Source of the DNA: Oscillospiraceae bacterium
Lineage (GTDB): Bacteria; Bacillota; Clostridia; Oscillospirales; Ruminococcaceae
Assembly (NCBI GenBank): GCA_016296485.1
Contig: JAEDJF010000004.1
Location: 1 to 30,809 of the forward strand
Reading direction: 5' to 3'
Length of the DNA: 30,809 nt
Both the position numbers and the translations under genes were made by a program. A model generated the notes under the pieces. That model was not told the origin of the DNA. It was given only the letters and a program-made list of their open reading frames with translations, and did not search any database. The first letter of the stretch is position 1, and every line of letters starts with the position of its first letter. Shown here piece after piece: positions 1 through 5,837 of the stretch.

Positions 1-408
1 GCGCTCCTTGACGGAATCACCGATTCGGGCGAAATCTCCGACGAGGCGAAGGCAGAGGTAATGGCGGAGCTTCGCCAGAGCTTCCGTCCGGAGTTCCTCA
101 ACCGCCTTGATGAGATAACCTTCTTTAAACCTCTCACCAAGGACAATCTCAGCGGAATTATCGACATAATGCTCGAGTCCCTTAGAAAGCGCCTTGAGGA
201 AAAGACCCTCGGGCTCGAGGTTACCGAAAAGGCGAAGGAGCTCATCATCGAGAGAGGCTACGACCCCGTTTACGGCGCAAGACCTCTTCGGAGATATATC
301 CAGACGAGCCTTGAGACCCTTATCGCCCGGAAAATCCTTTCCGGCGACTTCCCGGCGGATTCCACCATCACCGTTGACGCCGAAAACGGCGAACTCATAT
401 GCAGATAA
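1..408 (+). CDS. clpB: ClpB-type AAA+ chaperone, C-terminal part (5' end outside window)
   Basis: The reading frame is open from base 1 to the stop at 406-408, so this is the last 135 codons of a larger gene. It holds the end of the second AAA+ module and the C-terminal D2-small domain: SFRPEFLNRLDEI (sensor-1 region and arginine finger area), then a helical part ending in GYDPVYGARPLRR (sensor-2 motif GAR). These are hallmarks of ClpB/ClpC Hsp100 unfoldases. The lack of any long tail, and the ending at ...IARKILSGDFPADSTITVD, fit ClpB, the disaggregase that works with DnaK in the cytoplasm. The N-terminal and middle domains that would separate ClpB from ClpC are not in the window, so the ClpB assignment is likely rather than certain. 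A strong bidirectional terminator follows directly. Confidence 0.85.
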   Translation, partial: ALLDGITDSGEISDEAKAEVMAELRQSFRPEFLNRLDEITFFKPLTKDNLSGIIDIMLESLRKRLEEKTLGLEVTEKAKELIIERGYDPVYGARPLRRYIQTSLETLIARKILSGDFPADSTITVDAENGELICR

Positions 409-410
409 AA

Positions 411-440
411 AATCCCGTGCTCATTTTTGAGCACGGGATT
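411..440. terminator. Bidirectional intrinsic terminator
   Basis: A perfect 12-bp stem (AATCCCGTGCTC at 411-422 with its complement at 429-440) closes a 6-nt ATTTTT loop. A-rich and T-rich flanks lie on both sides. It sits between the clpB stop and the stop of the oppositely oriented QueT-type gene and can end both transcripts. Confidence 0.9.
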
Positions 441-462
441 TTCAGCCTTTATTTCAGTTAAA

Positions 463-951
463 TTAAAGTTCGACTTTATGTTTTTTAAGGGTTTTCGCAA
501 GGAAAACGCCGAGGATTCCGCAGCAGACAAATTCGCCGATTCCGACGGTAAGAGCAAAGAAAGGAAGGGTTCCCTCAAAACCGTAGGCGTAGCGGAGCAC
601 GAAGGGAACTATCACCATATTGGCGACGATGGGCGGAACGGGGGCGAGATAGACGCTCTTATTGCGAAGCGCATAGGTTACTAAAGCGCCGATAAGGGTG
701 GCGACGCTTCCGAAAACAACGTCCCAGATAACTCCTCCCGCAAGAATGTTGGAAATAAGACAGCCGATGAAAAGGCCGGGAATTGCCGCCGGAGTAAAAA
801 TCGGAAGCACGGTGAGCATTTCCGAAAGGCGGAACTGGATAACGCCGCTCGAAATTCCGAGAAGGGCCGAAATCTCGGTCAGTACGACGTAAATTGCCGC
901 AATGGCGGCGCTTTTGGTGAGGAAGGATATACTTCCCTTTCTGTTATTCAT
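463..951 (-). CDS. queT: QueT-type ECF transporter substrate-binding (S) component
   Basis: 162 aa, strongly hydrophobic, with about five membrane segments. It carries the QueT/DUF988-type motif IQFRLSEMLTVLP near residues 38-50, followed by PAAIPGLFIGCLISNIL. The family is the S component of an energy-coupling factor transporter, assigned to a queuosine precursor (preQ1/preQ0 or queuine). It docks on a shared EcfAAT module that is not encoded here. No other queuosine gene is nearby. The ATG at 951 has an AGAGGAG ribosome binding site 10 nt upstream, and that site is the 3' tail of a candidate preQ1 riboswitch, which independently supports the substrate assignment. The family call rests on recognised motifs, the exact substrate on the riboswitch and family knowledge. 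Confidence 0.85.
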   Translation of the reverse strand: MNNRKGSISFLTKSAAIAAIYVVLTEISALLGISSGVIQFRLSEMLTVLPIFTPAAIPGLFIGCLISNILAGGVIWDVVFGSVATLIGALVTYALRNKSVYLAPVPPIVANMVIVPFVLRYAYGFEGTLPFFALTVGIGEFVCCGILGVFLAKTLKKHKVEL

Positions 952-960
952 TTTTCAAAA

Positions 961-1006
961 TCTCCTCTGGTTTTGTTTTAAGTGAGGAAGGCTTCAAACT
1001 CACTGG
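961..1006 (-). promoter_or_regulatory. Candidate class I preQ1 riboswitch in the queT leader
   Basis: On the minus strand the leader starts almost at the transcription start with a 6-bp stem AGTGAG/CTCACT (1004-999 and 986-981). It encloses a 12-nt loop TTTGAAGCCTTC and is followed by the A-rich tail TTAAAACAAAACC, which runs into the AGAGGAG ribosome binding site. This is the size and shape of a preQ1-I aptamer. Like the Bacillus subtilis aptamer, the loop is 12 nt, begins with U and ends with C just before the 3' side of P1 (the preQ1-pairing C). A pseudoknot between loop UUUG and tail CAAA is possible. The conserved core is not a perfect match, so this is a structural call supported by context; translational control is inferred. 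Confidence 0.5.
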
Positions 1007-1011
1007 TCGCA

Positions 1012-1040
1012 ATTATACCACCGAAAAATTTACAAATCAA
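1012..1040 (-). promoter_or_regulatory. Promoter of the queT gene
   Basis: Read on the minus strand: -35 TTGATT (1040-1035), 17-bp spacer, -10 TATAAT (1017-1012). The expected start near 1005 places the aptamer stem at the very 5' end of the RNA. Confidence 0.8.
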
Positions 1041-1043
1041 GAG

Positions 1044-1072
1044 TTGTACGCAATAAATTAAGATAGTATAAT
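1044..1072 (+). promoter_or_regulatory. Promoter of the PF06541 membrane protein gene
   Basis: -35 TTGTAC (1044-1049), 17-bp spacer, -10 TATAAT (1067-1072). It lies back to back with the queT promoter: the two -35 boxes are only 3 bp apart, so the polymerases probably compete. An AAGGGGG ribosome binding site follows at 1083-1089. Confidence 0.75.
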
Positions 1073-1096
1073 TTAAAAAGACAAGGGGGAAAGAAA

Positions 1097-2026
1097 ATGT
1101 CTTTTTATGAAATAATGTGGTATTTCTTCATATACGCCTTTCTCGGCTGGTGTACGGAGGTGGCTTTCTTCGCCGTAAAGACCGGAAAATTCGTCAACCG
1201 GGGCTTTCTTAACGGACCAGTCTGCCCGATTTACGGCTTCGGGCTCGTAATAGTGATTCTCCTTCTGACGCCGCTTTCAAAGAACCTTCTGCTCCTTTTC
1301 GTGGGCTCAATGGTGCTCACGAGCGCCCTCGAGTTCCTAACGGGCTGGGCGCTCGAAAAGATTTTCCACACCCGCTGGTGGGATTACAGCAACCAGCGCT
1401 TCAACTTAAAGGGCTATATCTGCCTTGAGTTTTCGCTTATCTGGGGCCTTGCGGCGACCTTTGTTATGAAAATAATCCAGCCGCTTATCGCCGGAGCGGT
1501 GAGGAAGATTCCGACGCCGGTCGGCGTAATCTTTCTCGGGGCGTTCACTCTGCTGATAGTTTTCGACTTTGCGGCGACGATACTCGCAATAAACAATATG
1601 CAAAAGAACCTCAAACTTCTGTCAGCCATGGCGGAGGAGGTGCGGAGCTTTTCCGACAAGATAGGCGAAGGAATTTCCGACAAGACCCTCGTTGTGAAAG
1701 AGGGCGCGGAGGACGTTCTGGACCGATATTCGGACCTTGCCGCCATGAGAAAGGAGCACAAAGCCGAGGAACAGGCTCTTTCGGAGCGCCACCGCGCCGA
1801 GGAGCAGGCGCTCCTCGAGCGTATTCTCTCCGAGGAGAAGGAGCGCATTTCCGAAAACCGGGAGGCGAAATCCGAGGAGCAGCGCATTAAGCTCGAAGCC
1901 TTGAAGGCGGAGCTCGGCGAAAAGCTCGGGGCGGCGAAGCGCCGCTACGGGCGGTACCTCAAGGCTTTCCCGGATTTTAAGAGCCTGGATTATCAGGACG
2001 TAATAGAAAAGCTGAAGAAAAAATAA
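1097..2026 (+). CDS. PF06541-type membrane protein with long C-terminal coiled coil
   Basis: 309 aa. Residues about 1-175 hold five or so membrane segments and match the 'putative ABC-transporter type IV' family (PF06541, CmpB-like): FLGWCTEV near the N terminus, GFLNGPVCPIYGFG, and the tryptophan-rich WALEKIFHTRWWDYS followed by FNLKGYICLEFSLIWG. Residues about 190-300 form a highly charged Glu/Lys/Arg helix, a predicted coiled coil. It includes a near-tandem repeat (KAEEQALSER then RAEEQALLER) and ends in LKAFPDFKSLDYQDVIEKLKKK. The biochemical function of the family is unknown despite the ABC name; there is no ATPase domain or ATPase partner here. It stands alone behind its own promoter. 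The soluble coiled coil suggests a scaffolding or protein-binding role, which is inference. Confidence 0.8.
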   Translation: MSFYEIMWYFFIYAFLGWCTEVAFFAVKTGKFVNRGFLNGPVCPIYGFGLVIVILLLTPLSKNLLLLFVGSMVLTSALEFLTGWALEKIFHTRWWDYSNQRFNLKGYICLEFSLIWGLAATFVMKIIQPLIAGAVRKIPTPVGVIFLGAFTLLIVFDFAATILAINNMQKNLKLLSAMAEEVRSFSDKIGEGISDKTLVVKEGAEDVLDRYSDLAAMRKEHKAEEQALSERHRAEEQALLERILSEEKERISENREAKSEEQRIKLEALKAELGEKLGAAKRRYGRYLKAFPDFKSLDYQDVIEKLKKK

Positions 2027-2028
2027 AC

Positions 2029-2049
2029 GCCCTTTCGTCTTGAAAGGGC
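2029..2049 (-). terminator. Intrinsic terminator of the 66-aa gene
   Basis: An 8-bp stem (2029-2036 with 2042-2049) and 5-nt loop. On the minus strand it is followed by a T-rich run (GTTTATTTTTTC), whereas on the plus strand no T-run follows. It therefore serves the minus-strand gene at 2065-2265. Confidence 0.75.
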
Positions 2050-2064
2050 TAAGACCGGAACGCT

Positions 2065-2265
2065 TTATTTTTTTGCAAGTTCGGATTCTATTAAATAATT
2101 CGCGATTTCAAAGGCTTTTATCCGCCTTTTTGCCAAAGTTATCTGGGACTTATATCTTTCCGGGTTTTCTTTGGCTTCAAGAGTCTTTATTGTCTCCGTC
2201 AGCTTATGTGATATTGAGTCAATCTGTCTTTTTGCTTCCGCTAAATCATCTTTTGAAAACTCCAT
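2065..2265 (-). CDS. Small helical protein of unknown function (66 aa)
   Basis: 66 aa, not recognised. It is almost wholly charged and polar with heptad-like leucine/isoleucine spacing (DLAEAKRQIDSISHKLTETIKTLEAKE), so it is probably an alpha-helical hairpin or short coiled coil. There is no signal peptide, membrane segment or Cys cluster. The start is well supported by an AAAGGAGA ribosome binding site 5 nt before the ATG. It lies 105 bp downstream of the MtnA-like gene on the same strand, but a strong hairpin (2291-2325) stands between them and no convincing own promoter is visible. It may be expressed by read-through. It is bounded by its own terminator. The good ribosome binding site and clean boundaries make it a likely real gene. 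Confidence 0.65.
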   Translation of the reverse strand: MEFSKDDLAEAKRQIDSISHKLTETIKTLEAKENPERYKSQITLAKRRIKAFEIANYLIESELAKK

Positions 2266-2290
2266 TTTTATCTCCTTTCCATATGTAAAG

Positions 2291-2329
2291 AAACGTCCGA
2301 GCGGGGTTCTCCCTTTCGGACGTTTTTTT
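2291..2329. terminator. Intrinsic terminator, strongest for the plus strand
   Basis: A 10-bp stem (AAACGTCCGA at 2291-2300 with 2316-2325) has an inner GGG/CCC pairing and a run of seven T from 2323 on the plus strand. On the minus strand it is followed by TTTCTTT. It can end the MtnA-like transcript and also any plus transcript reading on from the gene that stops at 2026. Confidence 0.8.
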
Positions 2330-2370
2330 GTGTTTTTTAAGCGGCTTCTTCCGAAGCGAGGACGAAAAAA

Positions 2371-3438
2371 TCAGACTACCACATCGTATTCGCCGGTTCC
2401 GTTTCCGTCGTAATAGTCCCAAAGTCTGTCGGGGGAATAGATTCCCCGGTCGGTGACGACGCCGGTTATTAGCTCCGGGGGCGTTTTGTCAAAGGCGGGA
2501 TAGAAGCCGTGGACGCCCTCCTTGGCGGTGGGCTTTCCGAGGGCTTCGAGCACCATTTGAGCATCGCGCTCCTCGATTTTGACGTCGGCGGCGTGCTCAT
2601 GGCATTTGTCCGGCGCGCCGGTCACGTAAAAGGGAATACCCCAGTATTTCGCCGCCAGGGCAATCTGGAAGGTGCCAACCTTGTTGACGACCCAGCCGTC
2701 CATGGTGATGGCGTCGGCGGCGCAGGTAAAGACGTCAACCTTCTTTTCGTGCATAGTCCAGCCGGGCATATTGTCGGTGATGACCGTAACGTCAAAGCCC
2801 ATGTCCGAAAGGACGCTGGCGGTGAGGCGCGCGCCCTGGAAATAGGGTCTCGTCTCCGGGCAGATGAATTTAATCTTTTTGCCCCGGGCTTTACATTCCT
2901 TGCACATAAAGCCGAGAATGGTCTCCGCGAAGCACTGGGTCATAACGGTGCCCTCGTCCGGGAACTTGTCTACCAGGTACTTGGCGATTTCCTCGATTTT
3001 GCGGTAGCGGGCGTCGGTAATGGCGATGACGTGGTCAAAAATCGCCTTTACGGCGTTTTTCTCCCCGGCGGAGAGCGCCTTTTCTGCGGCGGAAAGACAG
3101 CCCTCGGTTATCATCAGCATGCGCTTCGCGGTGGTGGGGCGGGCGTTTCCGATGATGTCGGAGGCCTCCCGAAGGTAGTCAAGCTGGGCGGCGGGGGCAA
3201 AGTCCTCCGCTTCGTGCGCCGCAAGGACCATTCCCATTCCGGCGGCAAGGTAGGGTCCGGCGCTTTGGGTGACCATATCCTTTATTGCTTCGGCAACCTC
3301 TGCCGAGGAGCGACAGGTGACGAAGCTCACCGGGTGCGGGTAGCACCGGCGGTCAAGAATCCGCACCTCGCCGTTTTCGTACCATGCGACGTTTTCATAT
3401 TTGAGAAGGAACGCAAGTCCCTCGTCGGCTCTTGCCAT
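2371..3438 (-). CDS. MtnA/eIF2B-alpha-like sugar-phosphate isomerase (methylthioribose-1-phosphate isomerase family)
   Basis: 355 aa, full length for the family. The fold is shared by methylthioribose-1-phosphate isomerase (MtnA), ribose-1,5-bisphosphate isomerase and eIF2B subunits. Visible motifs: NGEVRILDRR near residue 22-31, GTVMTQCF with C169 (equivalent to the MtnA catalytic Cys), ETRPYFQGARLTA at 195-207, AADAITMDG with D242 (equivalent to the catalytic Asp), NKVGTFQIAL at 252-261, GIPFYVTG and IEER at 288-291. Both catalytic residues are present, so an active aldose-ketose isomerase acting on a 1-phosphorylated ribose is expected. MtnA proteins normally carry a GADRI motif where this one has AADAI, so the substrate may differ. 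No other methionine-salvage gene is adjacent, but two MTA-phosphorylase-like genes lie at 22898-25524. Start: ATG with AAAGGAGG 10 nt upstream. Confidence 0.75.
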   Translation of the reverse strand: MARADEGLAFLLKYENVAWYENGEVRILDRRCYPHPVSFVTCRSSAEVAEAIKDMVTQSAGPYLAAGMGMVLAAHEAEDFAPAAQLDYLREASDIIGNARPTTAKRMLMITEGCLSAAEKALSAGEKNAVKAIFDHVIAITDARYRKIEEIAKYLVDKFPDEGTVMTQCFAETILGFMCKECKARGKKIKFICPETRPYFQGARLTASVLSDMGFDVTVITDNMPGWTMHEKKVDVFTCAADAITMDGWVVNKVGTFQIALAAKYWGIPFYVTGAPDKCHEHAADVKIEERDAQMVLEALGKPTAKEGVHGFYPAFDKTPPELITGVVTDRGIYSPDRLWDYYDGNGTGEYDVVV

Positions 3439-3477
3439 TTCAGAGAAGCCTCCTTTAATGTAATAGGAATAAATTTA

Positions 3478-3506
3478 ATTATACTCCTTTTCTCTTTTTG
3501 TTACAA
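3478..3506 (-). promoter_or_regulatory. Promoter of the MtnA-like isomerase gene
   Basis: Minus strand: -35 TTGTAA (3506-3501), 17-bp spacer, -10 TATAAT (3483-3478). Confidence 0.8.
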
Positions 3507-3663
3507 TATAAAAATAGGGCGGCGTTTTCGGGCTTTCAAAAAGCCCGAATAATAAGGAAAAGAACGGCAAAAACTAAAAACGGGTATAAAAATCCTTGTT
3601 CAAAAAAAGTTTAAAAATAAACTGCAATACATTTGGGCTTAAAACGCACTAATATATAGCCCG

Positions 3664-3706
3664 GCAACAGTTCGTTGTTGCAAAAGGGCGCACCGAATGG
3701 TATAAT
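3664..3706 (+). promoter_or_regulatory. Promoter of the DUF4358 lipoprotein gene with inverted repeat
   Basis: -35 TTGCAA (3678-3683), 17-bp spacer, extended -10 TGGTATAAT (3698-3706). An inverted repeat GCAACA-N6-TGTTGC (3664-3669 and 3676-3681) overlaps the -35 and could be an operator. Confidence 0.75.
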
Positions 3707-3757
3707 ATCAATACTTATCACGGGCGGGTATGCCCAAAAAGAAAGGAAATTCTAAAA

Positions 3758-4315
3758 ATGAAAAAACTTCTTGCAGTAATTCTTGCGGCAACTATGCTTC
3801 TCAGCTTCGCGGCTTGCGGCAAAAACGCCGAAACTAACGATGGATCCGATATTTCCACTGAGGAGCCGGGAGTCACCGCTCCCGCCGGAACTCCTGAGGA
3901 GATAATTGATGCTGTTTACGCTGAAAAATCCGTAAGCCTCAACCTTATGACCACCGCCGTTGACCTCGAGGACGAATACGCTCCCAAATACAACCTCGGT
4001 CTTGACGACGTTTCCAAAGTCAAGGAAGCCGCCGTTTCCGAGCCTATGATGGGTTCCCAGGCATACTCTCTCGTTGTAGTAAGAGTTAACGACGCCGCCG
4101 ACGCCGAGGACGTCGCAAACGAGATGCTCAACGGCATCGACCAGAGAAAATGGATCTGCGTTGAAGCGGACACCCTTAAAGTTATGACCAAGGGCGACAT
4201 CGTTCTTCTCTTCATGGTTGACAGCGGTTTTGCAGACACCGTCACCGTTGACGAGATTGAAGCCGCTTTTACCGCCGTCTGCGGCGGAAGCCTTGACCTT
4301 GTTCTCAGCAAATAA
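3758..4315 (+). CDS. DUF4358-type lipoprotein
   Basis: 185 aa. It has a lipoprotein signal peptide (MKKLLAVILAATMLLSFAAC, lipidated Cys20), then an acidic Ser/Thr/Pro/Gly linker to about residue 46. A small alpha/beta domain follows with the pattern of DUF4358: a YNLGLDDVSKVKEA segment, SQAYSLVVVRVNDAADAEDVANEML, and KGDIVLLFMVD near the end. The function of the family is unknown. Such lipoproteins are often found beside MBOAT acyltransferases and DHHW proteins in Clostridia, which is exactly the arrangement here. An accessory role in surface-polymer acylation is therefore inferred. The -3 position of the lipobox is Phe, slightly unusual. It has its own strong promoter and a terminator before the MBOAT gene. 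The family call rests on the overall pattern, not on a search. Confidence 0.75.
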   Translation: MKKLLAVILAATMLLSFAACGKNAETNDGSDISTEEPGVTAPAGTPEEIIDAVYAEKSVSLNLMTTAVDLEDEYAPKYNLGLDDVSKVKEAAVSEPMMGSQAYSLVVVRVNDAADAEDVANEMLNGIDQRKWICVEADTLKVMTKGDIVLLFMVDSGFADTVTVDEIEAAFTAVCGGSLDLVLSK

Positions 4316-4332
4316 GGACGAAACCTTAAACT

Positions 4333-4362
4333 AAAACGGGCGGCATTGACGCCGCCCGTTTT
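4333..4362 (+). terminator. Intrinsic terminator after the lipoprotein gene
   Basis: A perfect 12-bp stem (AAAACGGGCGGC at 4333-4344 with 4351-4362), 6-nt loop, ending in TTTT. It separates the lipoprotein gene from the MBOAT gene; no clear promoter is seen between them, so the downstream genes may depend on read-through. Confidence 0.85.
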
Positions 4363-4419
4363 AAGTCGAAAAGATATTCCTTTTAGTTTTATTTCCACGT
4401 CTTGTGGGAAAGGAGAAAA

Positions 4420-5820
4420 ATGCTTTTTTCGAGCGTACCTTTTCTTTTTTATTTTCTTCCGGCGGTGATGCTCTGCTATTTCGTCGCCCCAAAAAAGCTC
4501 AAAAACGCCGTACTTTTGGTTTTCAGCCTCCTGTTCTACGCCTGGGGCGAGCCGCGCTACGTCTTTTTGATGGCTTTCTCGATTGTAATGGGCTATGTTT
4601 TCGGCTTGCTTATCGAAAAGTACCGGGGCAAAAAAACGGCGAAGCTCCTTCTGGCGGCTTCCGTCGTAATAAGCATAGGGCTTCTCGGCTACTTCAAATA
4701 CGCTGATTTCTTTATCGGGAATTTTAATGCGGCAACGGGGCTTTCGCTTCCGCTTCTCAAAATCGCCCTTCCCATAGGAATCAGCTTCTACACCTTCCAG
4801 ATTCTCAGCTACACCATCGATGTCTATCGCGGGAGCGCGAAGGCGAGGAGAAATATCGTCGATTTCGGCGCCTACGTCGCCCTTTTCCCCCAGCTCATCG
4901 CGGGTCCCATCGTCCGCTACACGGACATTGACGCGGAGCTCACCGAGAGGACCCACAGCTTTGAAAAAGCCGCCTTCGGGATCGAGCGCTTCGTGGTGGG
5001 TCTTGGGAAGAAGGTGCTCATCTCAAACGCCTTCGGCGAGCTTTGCTCGATTTTCAGAGCCTCCGGCGAAAAATCCGTCCTTTTCTACTGGGTTTACGCC
5101 GTGGCCTTCACGCTCCAGATTTATTTCGACTTCTCGGGCTACTCCGATATGGCAATCGGCCTCGGACGGATTTTCGGTTTCCACTTCCCGGAGAACTTCG
5201 ATTACCCCTATATTTCAAGAAGCATCACCGAGTTCTGGCGCCGGTGGCATATGTCCCTCGGCTCCTGGTTCCGGGATTACGTATATATCCCCCTCGGGGG
5301 AAACCGGGTGTCGAAGCCCCGTTGGTTTTTCAACATTTTCGCCGTCTGGATGTTGACGGGCTTCTGGCACGGCGCGGACTGGCAGTTCATCGCCTGGGGG
5401 CTTATGTACGCCGTGCTCCTCATTATTGAAAAGCTGTTCTTTAAAAAGGCGCTGGAGCGTCTTCCCGCCGTCATAGGGCATATTTACGTTATGTTCTTCG
5501 TAATTACCGGCTTCGTCCTCTTTAACGCCGAGGGCATCGGCGGGGCGGTTTCCGATATCTGCGCCATGTTCGGCGCGGGAAATCTTCCCCTCGTCACGGC
5601 GGAGACCCTTTATTATCTTCGCAGCTACGCCGTAATTTTCGCCGTCGGAATAATCGGCGCGACGCCGCTTCTGAAAATTATTTCCGACCGGATTAGAAGC
5701 GGAAAAGGGGAAAGGTTCTTCGGGCTTTTGCGTCCGGTACTCCTTTGCGGCGTTTTGCTTCTCGTGACGGCTTACCTTGTGGACGGCTCCTTTAACCCGT
5801 TCCTCTATTTCAGATTTTAA
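4420..5820 (+). CDS. MBOAT family O-acyltransferase (AlgI/PatA/DltB-like)
   Basis: 466 aa with about ten membrane segments. It has the AlgI-type MBOAT signature: DFSGYSDMAIG, then FWRRWHMSLGSWFRDYVYIPLGG with His277, and TGFWHGADW with the essential His317. The family moves an acyl group, usually acetate, across the membrane onto a surface polysaccharide or teichoic acid. It works with a periplasm-side SGNH/AlgJ/AlgX/DHHW partner, which follows 17 bp downstream. The ATG at 4420 is chosen over the in-frame TTG at 4402 because AAAGGAG sits 5-6 nt before it and the protein then begins like its relatives (MLFSSVPFLFYFLP). No carrier protein gene (DltC-like) or polymer biosynthesis gene is present, so the acceptor polymer is unknown. 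Confidence 0.9.
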   Translation: MLFSSVPFLFYFLPAVMLCYFVAPKKLKNAVLLVFSLLFYAWGEPRYVFLMAFSIVMGYVFGLLIEKYRGKKTAKLLLAASVVISIGLLGYFKYADFFIGNFNAATGLSLPLLKIALPIGISFYTFQILSYTIDVYRGSAKARRNIVDFGAYVALFPQLIAGPIVRYTDIDAELTERTHSFEKAAFGIERFVVGLGKKVLISNAFGELCSIFRASGEKSVLFYWVYAVAFTLQIYFDFSGYSDMAIGLGRIFGFHFPENFDYPYISRSITEFWRRWHMSLGSWFRDYVYIPLGGNRVSKPRWFFNIFAVWMLTGFWHGADWQFIAWGLMYAVLLIIEKLFFKKALERLPAVIGHIYVMFFVITGFVLFNAEGIGGAVSDICAMFGAGNLPLVTAETLYYLRSYAVIFAVGIIGATPLLKIISDRIRSGKGERFFGLLRPVLLCGVLLLVTAYLVDGSFNPFLYFRF

Positions 5821-5837
5821 TTAAGGAGGGCGAAAAA

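Larger units (their letters stand above)
3439..3757. other. Intergenic region with two divergent promoters and an orphan hairpin
   Basis: 319 bp without a gene. It holds the minus promoter of the isomerase gene (3478-3506), a perfect 10-bp hairpin at 3527-3549 without a T-run, an AT-rich stretch (about 3550-3660) in which nothing was recognised, and the plus promoter of the lipoprotein gene (3678-3706) with an inverted repeat over its -35. The plus leader ends in GGGC-GGGTAT-GCCC (3723-3736), a small hairpin ahead of the AAAGGAAA ribosome binding site. Confidence 0.7.

Noticed and set aside
2509..3552. Long open frame on the plus strand opposite the MtnA-like gene
   Set aside because: It is the antisense shadow of a gene with strong family motifs, has no ribosome binding site and runs past the real gene's promoter.
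3916..4956. 346-codon open frame on the minus strand over the lipoprotein, terminator and MBOAT genes
   Set aside because: It crosses a strong terminator and two recognised genes and shows no family motif.
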